From Blastococcus sp. TF02A-30 (GTDB lineage Bacteria; Actinomycetota; Actinomycetes; Mycobacteriales; Geodermatophilaceae), in assembly GCF_003319185.1 (NCBI RefSeq), contig NZ_QOHJ01000001.1, positions 620,001-684,000 on the forward strand: DNA of 64,000 bases. Direction: 5' to 3'. The position numbers and the translations under genes were made by a program. Below the pieces are notes generated by a model that did not search any database, had not been told where the DNA came from, and worked only from the letters and a program-made list of their open reading frames with translations. Within the stretch, counting starts at the first letter, position 1; every line of letters begins with the position of its first letter. Below, piece after piece: positions 42,222-50,254 of the stretch.

Positions 42222-43166
42222 ATGCGCCTGGGAGTGCTCGACATCGGCTCGAACACCGTCCACCTGCTCGTCGTCGACGCGCACCGCGGCGCGCACCCCA
42301 CCCCGATGCACGACGACCGGTGGCCGCTGCGGCTGGCCGAGCACGTCGGCCCGGACGACGTGCTGTCGAAGGCCGGCGAGAAGGCGCTGCTGCACGCGGT
42401 CGAGGAGGCCTGCCGGCAGGCGGACAAGCAGGACGTCGACGACTTCCTCGCGCTGGCCACCTCGGCGATCCGGGAGGCGCGCAACGGGATGGAGGTGCTC
42501 GAGCGCGTGCGCCAGCGCACCGGGGTGGAGCTGCGCGTGCTCAGCGGCGAGGACGAGGCGCGGCTGACCTTCCTCGCCGTCCGGCGCTGGTTCGGCTGGA
42601 GCGCCGGGCGGCTGCTGGTCCTCGACATCGGCGGCGGCTCGCTGGAGCTGGCCGTCGGCGTGGACGAGCTGCCGGACGTCGCCCTCTCCCTCCCGCTGGG
42701 CGCCGGGCGCATGACCCGGCGGTTCCTCCCCGCCGCGCTCACGGGTGGCCGGCCCGACCTGGCCGCGCTGGAGAAGCTCGAGGAGCACGCCGCCACGCTG
42801 CTCCGGCCCGCCGCCGAGGAGCTCGCCGGCGCCGGGAAGCCCGACCTGGTCGCGGCCACCAGCAAGACGTTCCGGACGCTGGCCCGCCTCACCGGCGCGG
42901 CGCCGTACTCGGCCGGCCTGCGCGTTCCCCGCGAGCTGACCCGGGAGGGGCTGGACCAGCTGATCGGCTTCGTGTCGCGGATCGAGTCCTCCGCGCTGGC
43001 CGAGCTGCGGGGCGTCTCGCGCGATCGCGCGCACCAGGTTCCCGCTGGAGCGGCTGTCGCTGCCGCCACCATGGGCGTTCTGGACGTACCGTGCGTGCGG
43101 ATCTGTCCGTGGGCGCTGCGCGAGGGTGTCATCCTGCGCTGGCTGGACTCGATGGGAGGGGCGTGA
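42222..43166 (+). CDS. Ppx/GppA-family phosphatase (Ppx1-like)
   Basis: A 314-residue enzyme of the exopolyphosphatase/pppGpp phosphatase family (ASKHA fold). Phosphate-1 motif is LDIGSNTVHLLVVD at the N-terminus, the second is VLDIGGGSLELAVG, and ATSAIREARNG and FLAVRRWFGWSAGRLL are family text. It is the short form, lacking the HD-like C-terminal domains of E. coli Ppx, and matches the Ppx1 position (Rv0496). It hydrolyses polyphosphate ends or (p)ppGpp-type nucleotides, linking it to the phosphate theme of this region. It is followed with a one-base overlap by a membrane protein gene. Confidence 0.92.
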   Translation: MRLGVLDIGSNTVHLLVVDAHRGAHPTPMHDDRWPLRLAEHVGPDDVLSKAGEKALLHAVEEACRQADKQDVDDFLALATSAIREARNGMEVLERVRQRTGVELRVLSGEDEARLTFLAVRRWFGWSAGRLLVLDIGGGSLELAVGVDELPDVALSLPLGAGRMTRRFLPAALTGGRPDLAALEKLEEHAATLLRPAAEELAGAGKPDLVAATSKTFRTLARLTGAAPYSAGLRVPRELTREGLDQLIGFVSRIESSALAELRGVSRDRAHQVPAGAAVAAATMGVLDVPCVRICPWALREGVILRWLDSMGGA

Positions 43167-44110
43167 TGGCACAACCGGACTGGAACCCGGACACCGGGGG
43201 CCGATCGCTCGCCGAGATCCTCCGCGAGGCCGGCATCGACACGTCCAAGGCGGCGCGCCGGCGGCGCTGGGACGACCCCGACGACGCACCGGTCCGCCAG
43301 CGGCGGCCGGACGCCGAGCCGCCGGCGGACCGGCCGGTCTACGGCCGGCGCAAGAGCGACATCGACTTCTCCGAGCCCCCGCCCTCGCGGAACCGGCGCG
43401 TGGCACCCGAGCGGATGGCTCCCGAGCGGGTGGCGTCCGAGCGAGCCGCGCCCGAGCGGGTGGCCCCCGAGCGGGCGGCGCCGGGTGAACCGCACACCGC
43501 CGCCATCCCGGGGCTGCGCCCCGAGCGGACGCCGGGGGTGCCGCACCCGTCGGCCCCGCTGCCCGACTTCCCGCTGAACGAGCGGCGTGCGTCGGAGCGG
43601 CGCACCGGCCGCTCCGACGACCGGTCGACCGGCCGCGTGGGCGAGCGGATCGCGGACCGCCGTCCCGAGCGGTCCCCCGACCGGCGGGCGGACCGCAGCA
43701 CCGGTCGCGTCGCGGACCGCCCGCTCCCGCGCTCGGCCCCGCGGGACGAGCACCACTCGACCGGCCCCATCCCGGTGGTCCGCGGCGCCGACGTGGCCGA
43801 CCTCGACGACGACCTGGACGCGACTCCGCAGGAGAGCGCGCTGGCCTGGCTCCGGTTCGGCGGCGAGCTGCTCATCGCCCTGGCCGCCGGCATCGGCGTC
43901 TACTTCCTGGCGACGGTGCTGTGGGAGATGGTCCCGCACCTCGCCCTGCTGCTCGCCCCGCTGTCGGTCACCGCGCTGGTGGCCGGCGTCGGCATGTGGC
44001 GGCAGAAGATGGGCCGGGAGCCGGTGGGCGCCAGACTGCTCGCCGTCCTGGTCTTCGCCGGCACGCTGCTGACCATCGCGCCGGCGGCGTCGCTGCTCGC
44101 CGCCAGCTGA
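43166..44110 (+). CDS. Membrane protein with Arg/Pro/Glu-rich repeat region (Rv0497-like)
   Basis: A 314-residue protein. The N-terminal RSLAEILREAGIDTSKAARRRRW is conserved in the Rv0497 family. The central region is disordered and charged, with five pentapeptides of form xA(P/S)ER near residues 79-103 and then DRSTGRV-type repeats. At the C-terminus two to three helices (LLIALAAGIGVYFLATVLW, LLLAPLSVTALVAGVGMW, LLAVLVFAGTLLTI) anchor it in the membrane. It is found after ppx1 in mycobacteria too. Role unknown. ATG overlaps the last base of the ppx stop. A hairpin that includes both convergent stops follows. Confidence 0.8.
   Translation: MAQPDWNPDTGGRSLAEILREAGIDTSKAARRRRWDDPDDAPVRQRRPDAEPPADRPVYGRRKSDIDFSEPPPSRNRRVAPERMAPERVASERAAPERVAPERAAPGEPHTAAIPGLRPERTPGVPHPSAPLPDFPLNERRASERRTGRSDDRSTGRVGERIADRRPERSPDRRADRSTGRVADRPLPRSAPRDEHHSTGPIPVVRGADVADLDDDLDATPQESALAWLRFGGELLIALAAGIGVYFLATVLWEMVPHLALLLAPLSVTALVAGVGMWRQKMGREPVGARLLAVLVFAGTLLTIAPAASLLAAS
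43400..43474 (+). repeat. 15-bp in-frame repeat encoding xA(P/S)ER pentads
   Basis: Five consecutive 15-base units encode VAPER, MAPER, VASER, AAPER and VAPER. The Glu-Arg alternation gives a charge-balanced disordered stretch that is likely to vary in copy number among relatives. Confidence 0.85.
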
Positions 44111-44134
44111 GCGGCGAGCAGCGCCTCCGCTCAG
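44107..44134. terminator. Bidirectional hairpin between convergent genes
   Basis: CTGAGCG (44107-44113) and CGCTCAG (44128-44134) form a 7-base stem with a 14-base loop. Each arm includes the stop codon of one of the two convergent genes. Confidence 0.55.
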
Positions 44135-44697
44135 TCCTCGGCGTCGTCCGCGTCCTCCGCGCCGGCGAACTCCTCGACGATCGCCGCCGAGAAGGCGTCC
44201 AGGTCGTCGGGGTTGCGGCTGGTGATCAGGTTGCCGTCGACGACGACCTCCTCGTCCACCCAGTTCGCGCCGGCGTTGCGCAGGTCGGTCTGCAGCGAGG
44301 GCCACGAGGTCATGCGGCGGCCGCGGACGACGTCGCCCTCGGCCAGCACCCACGGCGCGTGGCAGATCGCGGCCACCGGCTTGCCCGCGTCGAAGAACGC
44401 CTTCACGAACGCGACCGCGTCGGCGTCGGCCCGCACGAAGTCGCCGTTGATGACGCCACCGGGCAGGACGAGCGCGGCGTAGCTGTCGGGGTCGGCGTCG
44501 GCGACCGTCGTGTCGACCTTCTTGGTGTCGCCCTTGTCGATGTGCTCGTACGCGGTGATCGTGCCGTGCTCCAGGGACACCAGCTCCGGCTCCGCGCCCG
44601 CTTCCTCCAGCGCCTGCCACGGCCGGTCGAGCTCGACCTGCTCGACGCCGTCGGTCGCCAGGACCGCCACCTTCATGCCGTTCAGTTCTCCTGCCAT
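44131..44697 (-). CDS. DJ-1/PfpI family protein (YhbO-like)
   Basis: A 188-residue soluble protein of the PfpI/YhbO branch of the DJ-1 superfamily, proposed deglycases or proteases that protect against carbonyl stress. It has VAVLATDGVEQVEL near the N-terminus, the nucleophile elbow VAAICHAPWVLAEG with Cys112-His113, and LVLPGGVINGD with the conserved Glu expected earlier in the fold. The C-terminal tail is acidic. The ATG at 44697 gives the usual MxGELNG start. ATG 44676 has a better AGGAG site but would cut the conserved N-terminus. It is divergent from the PRODH-like gene. Confidence 0.9.
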   Translation of the reverse strand: MAGELNGMKVAVLATDGVEQVELDRPWQALEEAGAEPELVSLEHGTITAYEHIDKGDTKKVDTTVADADPDSYAALVLPGGVINGDFVRADADAVAFVKAFFDAGKPVAAICHAPWVLAEGDVVRGRRMTSWPSLQTDLRNAGANWVDEEVVVDGNLITSRNPDDLDAFSAAIVEEFAGAEDADDAED

Positions 44698-44743
44698 GCC
44701 GCCGCCGCTACCCGGCCCCCGAACGGGGCACACACCGGCGCAC

Positions 44744-44749
44744 TACCGT
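44744..44749 (+). promoter_or_regulatory. -10 box TACCGT for the PRODH-like gene
   Basis: TACCGT is followed by 7 bases and the GTG at 44757, consistent with a leaderless transcript carrying the PRODH-like gene and proC. Confidence 0.65.
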
Positions 44750-44756
44750 CTGCGCT

Positions 44757-45440
44757 GTGCGTTCGCTCTCGTGGCTCGTGCCCGGACGGTCCGTGGACGA
44801 CGCCGTCCGCGTGGCCGAGGAGCTCGTGGCCCAGGGCCGGCGGGTGGCCCTGGAGCACCGGCCCGGCGCCGACGGCGAGGTCGTCGCGGAGCTCGCGGCC
44901 CTCGTGGCGCGGGCGCCCGCGGGCGACGTGGAGCTGACCCTCCCGGTGGAGCTGCTCGGCGGCCGCGCCGCCGATCTCGCCGCCGCGGCGGGCGCCGCGG
45001 GGCTCGGCGTGGCGCTGGAGGGCCCCGCCGGTGCGGTGGGGGAGCTGCTCGAGGCCTTCCCGGAGGCCCGGGCCGTGGTGGCGGCCGCCGAGCCCGGGGC
45101 CGAGCGGCGCTGCCGGGCGCTGGCCGGTCGGCGGGTGCGCCTGCAGGCCGGGCGCGGCCGGGCCGCCGACCTCGCGTTCGTCCGCTGCCTGAACGTCCTG
45201 ATGAGCGGCGCGGGCACCCCCGCCGTCGCCACGTCCGATCCGCGACTCGTCGCGATCACCGGTGAGCGGGCGGCCTGGTACGGCCGCTCGCCCGACAGCT
45301 GGGAGCACGTGATGCCCTACGGAGTCCGCACCGACGAGCAGCGCCGGCTGGCCGCCGCCGGCGCCGCGCTGCGGGTCGCCGTCCCCTCGGGGACCGCTGC
45401 CCTTCCCGCCGTCGCCCGCCGGATCGGGGGGCGGCGGTGA
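44757..45440 (+). CDS. Degenerate proline dehydrogenase-like protein
   Basis: A 227-residue protein that resembles a shortened proline dehydrogenase barrel. The C-terminal text SWEHVMPYGVRTDEQRRLA, then LRVAVPSGTAALPAVARRIG, lines up with the PRODH end (typically FEFQMLYGIR, then VRVYVPYGT and YLMRRL). ATSDPRLVAI matches the ATHNPRL-like strand. The Lys-containing phrase that normally reads KGA is QAGRGRA here, so an active-site residue appears lost, and the protein is about 70 residues short. It may be a non-catalytic relative. It overlaps proC by GTGA and starts from its own leaderless promoter. Confidence 0.65.
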   Translation: MRSLSWLVPGRSVDDAVRVAEELVAQGRRVALEHRPGADGEVVAELAALVARAPAGDVELTLPVELLGGRAADLAAAAGAAGLGVALEGPAGAVGELLEAFPEARAVVAAAEPGAERRCRALAGRRVRLQAGRGRAADLAFVRCLNVLMSGAGTPAVATSDPRLVAITGERAAWYGRSPDSWEHVMPYGVRTDEQRRLAAAGAALRVAVPSGTAALPAVARRIGGRR

Positions 45441-46255
45441 CCGCGTCAGGGCGCCGGGGGCTGGCCATCGTCGGCGGCGGCAAGATGGGTGAGGCGCTCC
45501 TCTCCGGCCTGGTGCGCCGGGGCGGACCCGACGGGATCGTGGTCTGCGAGCGCAGCGCCGAGCGGGCGGCGGAGCTGGCGGAGCGCTACGGGGTGGCCGC
45601 GGTGGACCTCGCCGGCGCGGCCGGCCGTGCCCGGGTCCTGCTGCTGGCCGTGAAGCCCCAGGACATCGACGGGCTCCTCGGCCGGCTGACCGAGCACGTG
45701 GACACCGACCACCTGGTGGTCTCCATCGCGGCCGGCGTGCCCACGGGGCGGATCGAGGCGGCGCTGCCCGACGGCGTGCCGGTGGTGCGGGTCATGCCGA
45801 ACACCCCGGCGCTGGTCGACGAGGGGATGAGCGTGCTCTCGCCCGGGGCGCACGCGGCTGAGGAGCACCTCGACGAGGCGGAGGCGCTGCTGGCCGCGGT
45901 CGGTCAGGTGCGCCGGGTGCCCGAGTCGCAGCAGGACGCCGCCACCGCGCTGTCGGGCAGCGGGCCGGCCTACTTCTTCTACCTGGTCGAGGCCATGGTG
46001 GACGCCGGGATCCTGCTGGGGCTGCCCCGGGCGCTGGCCGTGGACCTGATCGTGCAGACCGCGCTGGGCTCGGCGGTGATGATGCGCGACTCGGGGGAGC
46101 ACCCGGTGCAGCTGCGCGAGGCGGTCACCAGCCCCGGGGGCACGACCATCGCGGCCATCCGGGAGCTCGAGCGGCACGGCGTGCGGGCCGCGCTGATCGC
46201 CGCGATCGAGGCGGCGCACGACCGCTCGGTGGAGCTGGGGGGCTCGCGGGGCTGA
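45437..46255 (+). CDS. proC: Pyrroline-5-carboxylate reductase ProC
   Basis: A 272-residue cytoplasmic enzyme that reduces pyrroline-5-carboxylate to proline with NAD(P)H. The Rossmann loop is AIVGGGKMGEALLSGL, then VKPQDIDGLL, RVMPNTPALVDEGMSV, and the family signature region TALSGSGPAYFFYLVEAMVDAG. The C-terminal dimer domain has LREAVTSPGGTTIAAIRELE. Length is normal. It overlaps the PRODH-like gene by 4 bases, so a proline-related function is shared by context. A perfect hairpin follows 5 bases after the stop. Position matches Rv0500. Confidence 0.96.
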   Translation: MTASGRRGLAIVGGGKMGEALLSGLVRRGGPDGIVVCERSAERAAELAERYGVAAVDLAGAAGRARVLLLAVKPQDIDGLLGRLTEHVDTDHLVVSIAAGVPTGRIEAALPDGVPVVRVMPNTPALVDEGMSVLSPGAHAAEEHLDEAEALLAAVGQVRRVPESQQDAATALSGSGPAYFFYLVEAMVDAGILLGLPRALAVDLIVQTALGSAVMMRDSGEHPVQLREAVTSPGGTTIAAIRELERHGVRAALIAAIEAAHDRSVELGGSRG

Positions 46256-46591
46256 TGCGTCGCGGTCGTCATGTCGACCGCGCGGCACCGGCCACCTGAG
46301 CCCCAGGGATCGACTCGTCTACCTCACCGGCAGCGAGCGGCCGAACACAGTAAGGCACCAGTGCGTGGATTTCGTGCACGCTGCGTCGTGTCGTCGTCAC
46401 GCCGCGCCGATCCACATGTCGACGTGGCGTCATAGGTAGACATCTGCCCAGGACGGACCGGTCCGCCTGTTCGATTCACCCATCGCTCCAGTCACGCCTG
46501 TCCCCTTACGCTCAGTACCAGCTCGTGCGTGTTCAGTTGCCGGTGGGGAAGCCGGCGCCACGACCCGAGCTAGGTCCGGAGACGAAGAACA
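46256..46591 (+). other. Intergenic region with promoter for the HTH gene
   Basis: A 336-base spacer of lower GC than the genes around it. After the proC hairpin (46261-46282) I see no gene. A TACGCT -10-like box at 46507-46512 could start a leader of about 70 bases for the HTH gene. A GGAG site at about 46577 precedes the ATG at 46592. Confidence 0.55.
46261..46282 (+). terminator. Hairpin after proC
   Basis: Perfect 8-base arms CGCGGTCG (46261-46268) and CGACCGCG (46275-46282) around loop TCATGT. Likely the proC terminator, without a U-run. Confidence 0.65.
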
Positions 46592-46936
46592 ATGACCATG
46601 CCCCAGCGCCACGCTGCCGCCGCCGTCGTCCGCCCGGGTGTGCCCGGCCAGCGCCCGATGGGTCGCCCGATGACCGCCGCCGCCGTCGCTCGGCCCGTGC
46701 CGGCCGCGCACCCCGCCGCCATGCCGGTCGGTCGTCCCGCCGTCCCCGCCCCCCGCGCGGCCGTGACCTTCCTGACCGTCGCCGAGGTCGCCTCGATGAT
46801 GCGCGTCTCCAAGATGACCGTGTACCGCCTGGTCCACGCCGGCGAGCTCTCCGCCGTCCGCGTCGGCCGCTCGTTCCGCGTGCCGGAGCGCGCCGTGCAG
46901 GACTACCTGCGCGACGCCTACACCGACATCGCCTGA
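46592..46936 (+). CDS. Excisionase-type HTH protein (Rv0500A-like)
   Basis: A 114-residue DNA-binding protein. The C-terminal 55 residues are a MerR/excisionase-type helix-turn-helix: FLTVAEVASMMRVSKMTVYRLVHAGELSAVRVGRSFRVPERAVQDYL. This core is nearly identical in style to mycobacterial Rv0500A. The N-terminal 55 residues are Pro/Ala/Met/Arg-rich and look disordered; the start could be ATG 46592 or 46598. Despite the domain name there is no phage context. It probably regulates transcription. The bS22 gene and an SDR gene follow, the same order as in mycobacteria. Confidence 0.85.
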   Translation: MTMPQRHAAAAVVRPGVPGQRPMGRPMTAAAVARPVPAAHPAAMPVGRPAVPAPRAAVTFLTVAEVASMMRVSKMTVYRLVHAGELSAVRVGRSFRVPERAVQDYLRDAYTDIA

Positions 46937-46993
46937 GCCACCTCGTCCCGGACCGGGGCCGCCCGCGGCAGCGTCGCCGCGGGGCGGCTCGGG

Positions 46994-46999
46994 TACGCT
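46994..46999 (+). promoter_or_regulatory. -10 box TACGCT upstream of bS22
   Basis: TACGCT in the gap after the HTH gene would start transcription near 47006 and give a leader of about 70 bases to the bS22 gene. Confidence 0.4.
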
Positions 47000-47075
47000 C
47001 GGTCGCCGAGCGGCAACCGGGAACCCCGCGTTGTCGCGCTCGAGCTTTCATCTGTGACGACGTCGGGAGCACCAC

Positions 47076-47174
47076 GTGGGTTCTGTCATCAAGAAGCGCC
47101 GCAAGCGGATGGCCAAGAAGAAGCACCGCAAGCTGCTGAAGAAGACGCGCGTCCAGCGACGCAACAAGAAGTGA
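47076..47174 (+). CDS. Small ribosomal subunit protein bS22
   Basis: A 32-residue, extremely basic peptide beginning [16 protein letters not shown] and ending RVQRRNKK. It matches the actinobacterial AURKAIP1/COX24-type peptide known as ribosomal protein bS22 in mycobacteria (Rv0500B position). It binds rRNA in the small subunit. A GGGAG site at 47065-47069 precedes the GTG. Such a short gene is easily missed by gene finders. The SDR gene begins 10 bases later. Confidence 0.92.
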   Translation: MGSVIKKRRKRMAKKKHRKLLKKTRVQRRNKK

Positions 47175-47184
47175 GCTGACGCTC

Positions 47185-48291
47185 GTGCCGCCCGCGGTCG
47201 TCCTCGTCACCGGTGTGAGCCGGTGGCTGGGCGGAGCGCTGGCGGCCGAGCTCGCAGCGGACCCGTCCATCGAGCGGGTCATCGGCGTGGACACCGTCCC
47301 GCCGTCGCCGGCGATGCTGCGCCGGCTCGGCCGCACCGAGTTCGTGCGGGCCGACATCCGCAACCCGCTGATCGGCAAGGTCATCGGGGCGGCGGCGGTG
47401 GACACCGTCGTGCACATGAACATCAGCTCCACGCCGGCGGGCTCCGGTGGGCGCACGCCCATGAAGGAGCTCAACGTCATCGGCACGATGCAGCTGCTGG
47501 CCGCGTGCCAGCGCGCGCCGTCGGTGCGCCGGTTCGTGCTGAAGTCGACGACCGCCGTGTACGGCGCCTCCTCCCGTGACCCCGCCGTCTTCACCGAGGC
47601 GATGCAGGCGCGGCAGGTCCCGTCGGGCGGCTTCGCCCGCGACAGCGTCGACATCGAGGGCTACGTCCGCTCCTTCGGCCGTCGCCGGCCCGACGTCGAC
47701 ATCGCGATGCTGCGGTTCACCAACTTCATCGGCCCGCGGATCGACTCGCTGCTCACCGGGTTCCTCCGGATGCCCGTCGTCCCCACCGCGCTCGGCTACG
47801 ACGCGCGCGTGCAGCTGCTGCACGAGGACGACGCCCTGGCGGTCCTCGTCCGCGCGACCACCGGCGACTTCACCGGGACCGTCAACGTCGGCGGCGAGGG
47901 CACCCTGCTGCTCTCCCAGATCGTCCGGCGGCTGGGGCGGATCGAGGTGCCGCTGCCCTACCCGGCGCTGGGCTCGGTGGGGCGGGTCTCGCGCCGCTTC
48001 GGCTTCGTCGACTACTCCCCGGAGCAGATGCGGTTCCTGAACTTCGGCCGCGTCGTCGACACCACCGTGCTGCGCACGACGTTCGGGTACGCGCCCCGGT
48101 TCACCACCTCCGCCGCGCTGGCCGACTACGCCCGCACGGTGCCACCGGTGGTCCCGCCGCAGCTCGTGGACCAGGCCACCGGTGCGCTGCGTGGCCTGCT
48201 CTCCCGGGTCGGCGACACCGCGGCCGCGGTGGGCGACCGGCTCAGCCCCGCGCCCTCGGCGCCCGGCCTGCGGGCGGTGCGCGATGCCTGA
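47185..48291 (+). CDS. Extended-SDR epimerase-like protein (Rv0501-like), active site altered
   Basis: A 368-residue protein with the extended SDR fold of NAD-dependent sugar epimerases. The NAD loop reads VVLVTGVSRWLGGALAAEL, and ADIRNPLIGKV and VVHMNISS follow. The expected YxxxK catalytic pair is not found: the matching stretch near residues 149-153 is FARDS, and the STTAVYG phrase retains the Ser/Thr only. Family members annotated galE2 share this position. It may bind NAD without epimerase activity or use another mechanism. The C-terminal tail (about 315-368) is Ala/Pro-rich. The acyltransferase gene overlaps it by 8 bases. Confidence 0.85.
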   Translation: MPPAVVLVTGVSRWLGGALAAELAADPSIERVIGVDTVPPSPAMLRRLGRTEFVRADIRNPLIGKVIGAAAVDTVVHMNISSTPAGSGGRTPMKELNVIGTMQLLAACQRAPSVRRFVLKSTTAVYGASSRDPAVFTEAMQARQVPSGGFARDSVDIEGYVRSFGRRRPDVDIAMLRFTNFIGPRIDSLLTGFLRMPVVPTALGYDARVQLLHEDDALAVLVRATTGDFTGTVNVGGEGTLLLSQIVRRLGRIEVPLPYPALGSVGRVSRRFGFVDYSPEQMRFLNFGRVVDTTVLRTTFGYAPRFTTSAALADYARTVPPVVPPQLVDQATGALRGLLSRVGDTAAAVGDRLSPAPSAPGLRAVRDA

Positions 48292-49192
48292 GGCCCGCGT
48301 GATCCCGCTGCGGCCCGACGACGACGATCCCTACGTCCCGCCGCCGACGGCCCCCGGCTGGGAGGAGCAGCTCGCCGGCGGGCTGGAGTTCCTCCGCCGG
48401 CGGTTCACCGGCGAGTACGACACCGACGAGTTCGGCTTCGACCCCGACCTGGCCGACCACGTGCTGCTGCCGCTGCTGCGGCCGTTCTTCCAGAAGTGGT
48501 TCCGGGTGGAGACCCGCGGGCTGGAGAACGTGCCGGCGGAGGGGGGCGCCCTGGTCGTCGCCAACCACTCGGGCACGCTGCCGGTCGACGCGCTGATGAC
48601 CACGGTGGCCCTGCACGACGAGCACCCGGCGCACCGGCGGCTGCGGCTGCTCGGGGCCGACCTGGTGTTCGAGCTGCCGTTCGTCGGCTCGATGTCGCGC
48701 AAGATGGGCACCACGCTGGCCTGCAACGAGGACGCCGAGCGGCTGCTGACCGGGGGTGAGCTGGTCGGCGTCTTCCCCGAGGGCTTCAAGGGCATCGGCA
48801 AGTCGTTCCGCGAGCGGTACACGCTGCAGCGCTTCGGCCGGGGCGGTTTCGTCAGCGCCGCGCTGCGCACCGGGGCGCCGATCGTCCCGTGCGCGATCGT
48901 CGGCGCCGAGGAGATCTACCCGATGATCGGCAACGCCAGGACGGCCGCCCGGCTGATGGGGCTCCCGTACTTCCCGATCACGCCGACGTTCCCGCTGCTC
49001 GGCCCGCTGGGGCTGGTGCCGCTGCCGTCGAAGTGGCTGATCGCGTTCGGCGAGCCGATCGAGACGGCGTCCTACGGGCCGGCCGCCGCCGAGGACCCGA
49101 TGCTGGTCTTCAACCTCACCGACCAGGTGCGCGAGACGATCCAGTCCTCGCTCTACCAGCTGCTCCTGCAGCGCAAGGGCGTCTTCGGCTAA
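48284..49192 (+). CDS. Lysophospholipid acyltransferase-family protein (PlsC-like)
   Basis: A 302-residue acyltransferase. The catalytic HX4D motif is in [14 protein letters not shown] at about residue 94, the glycerophosphate-binding text is [18 protein letters not shown], and [15 protein letters not shown] is motif IV-like. Such enzymes acylate lysophospholipids or related acceptors at the inner membrane; the acceptor is not evident here. A 60-residue N-terminal extension with [14 protein letters not shown] precedes the domain. Position matches Rv0502. It overlaps the SDR gene by 8 bases and its stop overlaps the stop of the convergent HAD gene. Confidence 0.9.
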   Translation: MPEARVIPLRPDDDDPYVPPPTAPGWEEQLAGGLEFLRRRFTGEYDTDEFGFDPDLADHVLLPLLRPFFQKWFRVETRGLENVPAEGGALVVANHSGTLPVDALMTTVALHDEHPAHRRLRLLGADLVFELPFVGSMSRKMGTTLACNEDAERLLTGGELVGVFPEGFKGIGKSFRERYTLQRFGRGGFVSAALRTGAPIVPCAIVGAEEIYPMIGNARTAARLMGLPYFPITPTFPLLGPLGLVPLPSKWLIAFGEPIETASYGPAAAEDPMLVFNLTDQVRETIQSSLYQLLLQRKGVFG

Positions 49193-50181
49193 CGGAAGAG
49201 GCTGGAACGGCCGCCCTTCAGGGAGCCCGCGGCGAGCTTGCGAGTCGTGGGGAGAAGGGCGGTCCTGTCATTGTCCCGCCGGCGCAGGGCGATCGCACCG
49301 CCCACGGCGGCGCCGGACAGGGCGGCCGCGCCGAGGGCCGGCAGCCCGTACTTGGCCGCCTTGCGGCCGGTGCGGAAGTCGCGCACCGTCCAGCCCCGCG
49401 AGCGGGCGATCGAGCGCAGCTCGGTGTCCGGGTTGACCGCGACCGCGGTGCCGCACAGCGAGAGCATCGGCAGGTCGTTGGCCGAGTCGCTGTAGGCGGT
49501 GCACCGCTCGAGCTCCAGGCCCTCCCGCTCGGCCAGGGCCAGCACCGCCTCGGCCTTCGCCGGGCCGTGCATCAGCTCGCCGACCAGCCGGCCGGTGTAG
49601 CGGCCGTCGATCACCTCCGCCACGGTGCCGAGCGCGCCGGTGAGGCCCAGCCGCTGGGCGATGATGCTGGCCAGCTCGACCGGCGTCGCGGTCACCAGCC
49701 ACACCCGCTGGCCGTTGTCGAGGTGCTGCTGGGCCAGCGCCCGGGTCCCGGCCCAGATCCGGTCGGCCATGAGCTCGTCGTAGATCTCCTCGCCGGCCTG
49801 CACGATCTCCGACACCTCGCGCCCGGCCACGAAGGCCAGCGCGTTCTCGCGGATGGTGTGCACGTCGTCGGCGCTGCCCTCGTTGCCGCCGATGCGGAAC
49901 TTCGCCTGCTGCCAGACGAACCCCGCCATGTCGCGGGTGGTGAAGTACTTGCGCGCGGCCAGCCCGCGGGCGAACCAGAACAGCGACGCGCCCATCATCA
50001 TCGTGTTGTCCACGTCGAAGAAGGCGGCCGCGGTGAGGTCGGGTGCCACGACGGGCGGCGCGGCCACCTCGGCGGCGGCCGCGGACGCTGCACCGGCGAC
50101 GTGCGCGCGGCTCTCCTCGTCCACCGGGACGTCGGGGAGCGGTCGGTCGGTCGTACGGCCGCGGAACGGCAGACGCGGCAC
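49189..50181 (-). CDS. HAD-IB family hydrolase (SerB1-like)
   Basis: A 330-residue phosphatase of the HAD-IB group. The nucleophile motif is FFDVDNTMM (Asp56, Asp58), followed by a cap region, then [15 protein letters not shown] (motif II), and [23 protein letters not shown] (motif IV). It resembles SerB1 (Rv0505c), which is annotated as a phosphoserine phosphatase-like enzyme, but the substrate is not established. A basic C-terminal stretch with a hydrophobic helix ([18 protein letters not shown]) may bind the membrane. The GTG at 50181 is supported by a GGGAGGG site; a longer reading from 50220 is possible. Confidence 0.88.
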   Translation of the reverse strand: MPRLPFRGRTTDRPLPDVPVDEESRAHVAGAASAAAAEVAAPPVVAPDLTAAAFFDVDNTMMMGASLFWFARGLAARKYFTTRDMAGFVWQQAKFRIGGNEGSADDVHTIRENALAFVAGREVSEIVQAGEEIYDELMADRIWAGTRALAQQHLDNGQRVWLVTATPVELASIIAQRLGLTGALGTVAEVIDGRYTGRLVGELMHGPAKAEAVLALAEREGLELERCTAYSDSANDLPMLSLCGTAVAVNPDTELRSIARSRGWTVRDFRTGRKAAKYGLPALGAAALSGAAVGGAIALRRRDNDRTALLPTTRKLAAGSLKGGRSSLFR

Positions 50182-50254
50182 GGAGGCCCTCCCTGGATCG
50201 GCCCGCTGCGGCGGGGACACCGACGACAGCGACCCTAGCGGGGGCCGGCGACCC

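Noticed and set aside
46469..46478. TTCGATTC T-loop-like text
   Set aside because: The flanking bases cannot form a T-stem and no tRNA body lies upstream.
46592..46936. Excisionase as a sign of an integrated element
   Set aside because: Only the HTH type is excisionase-like; there is no integrase, att repeat or phage gene, and the gene order is ancestral.
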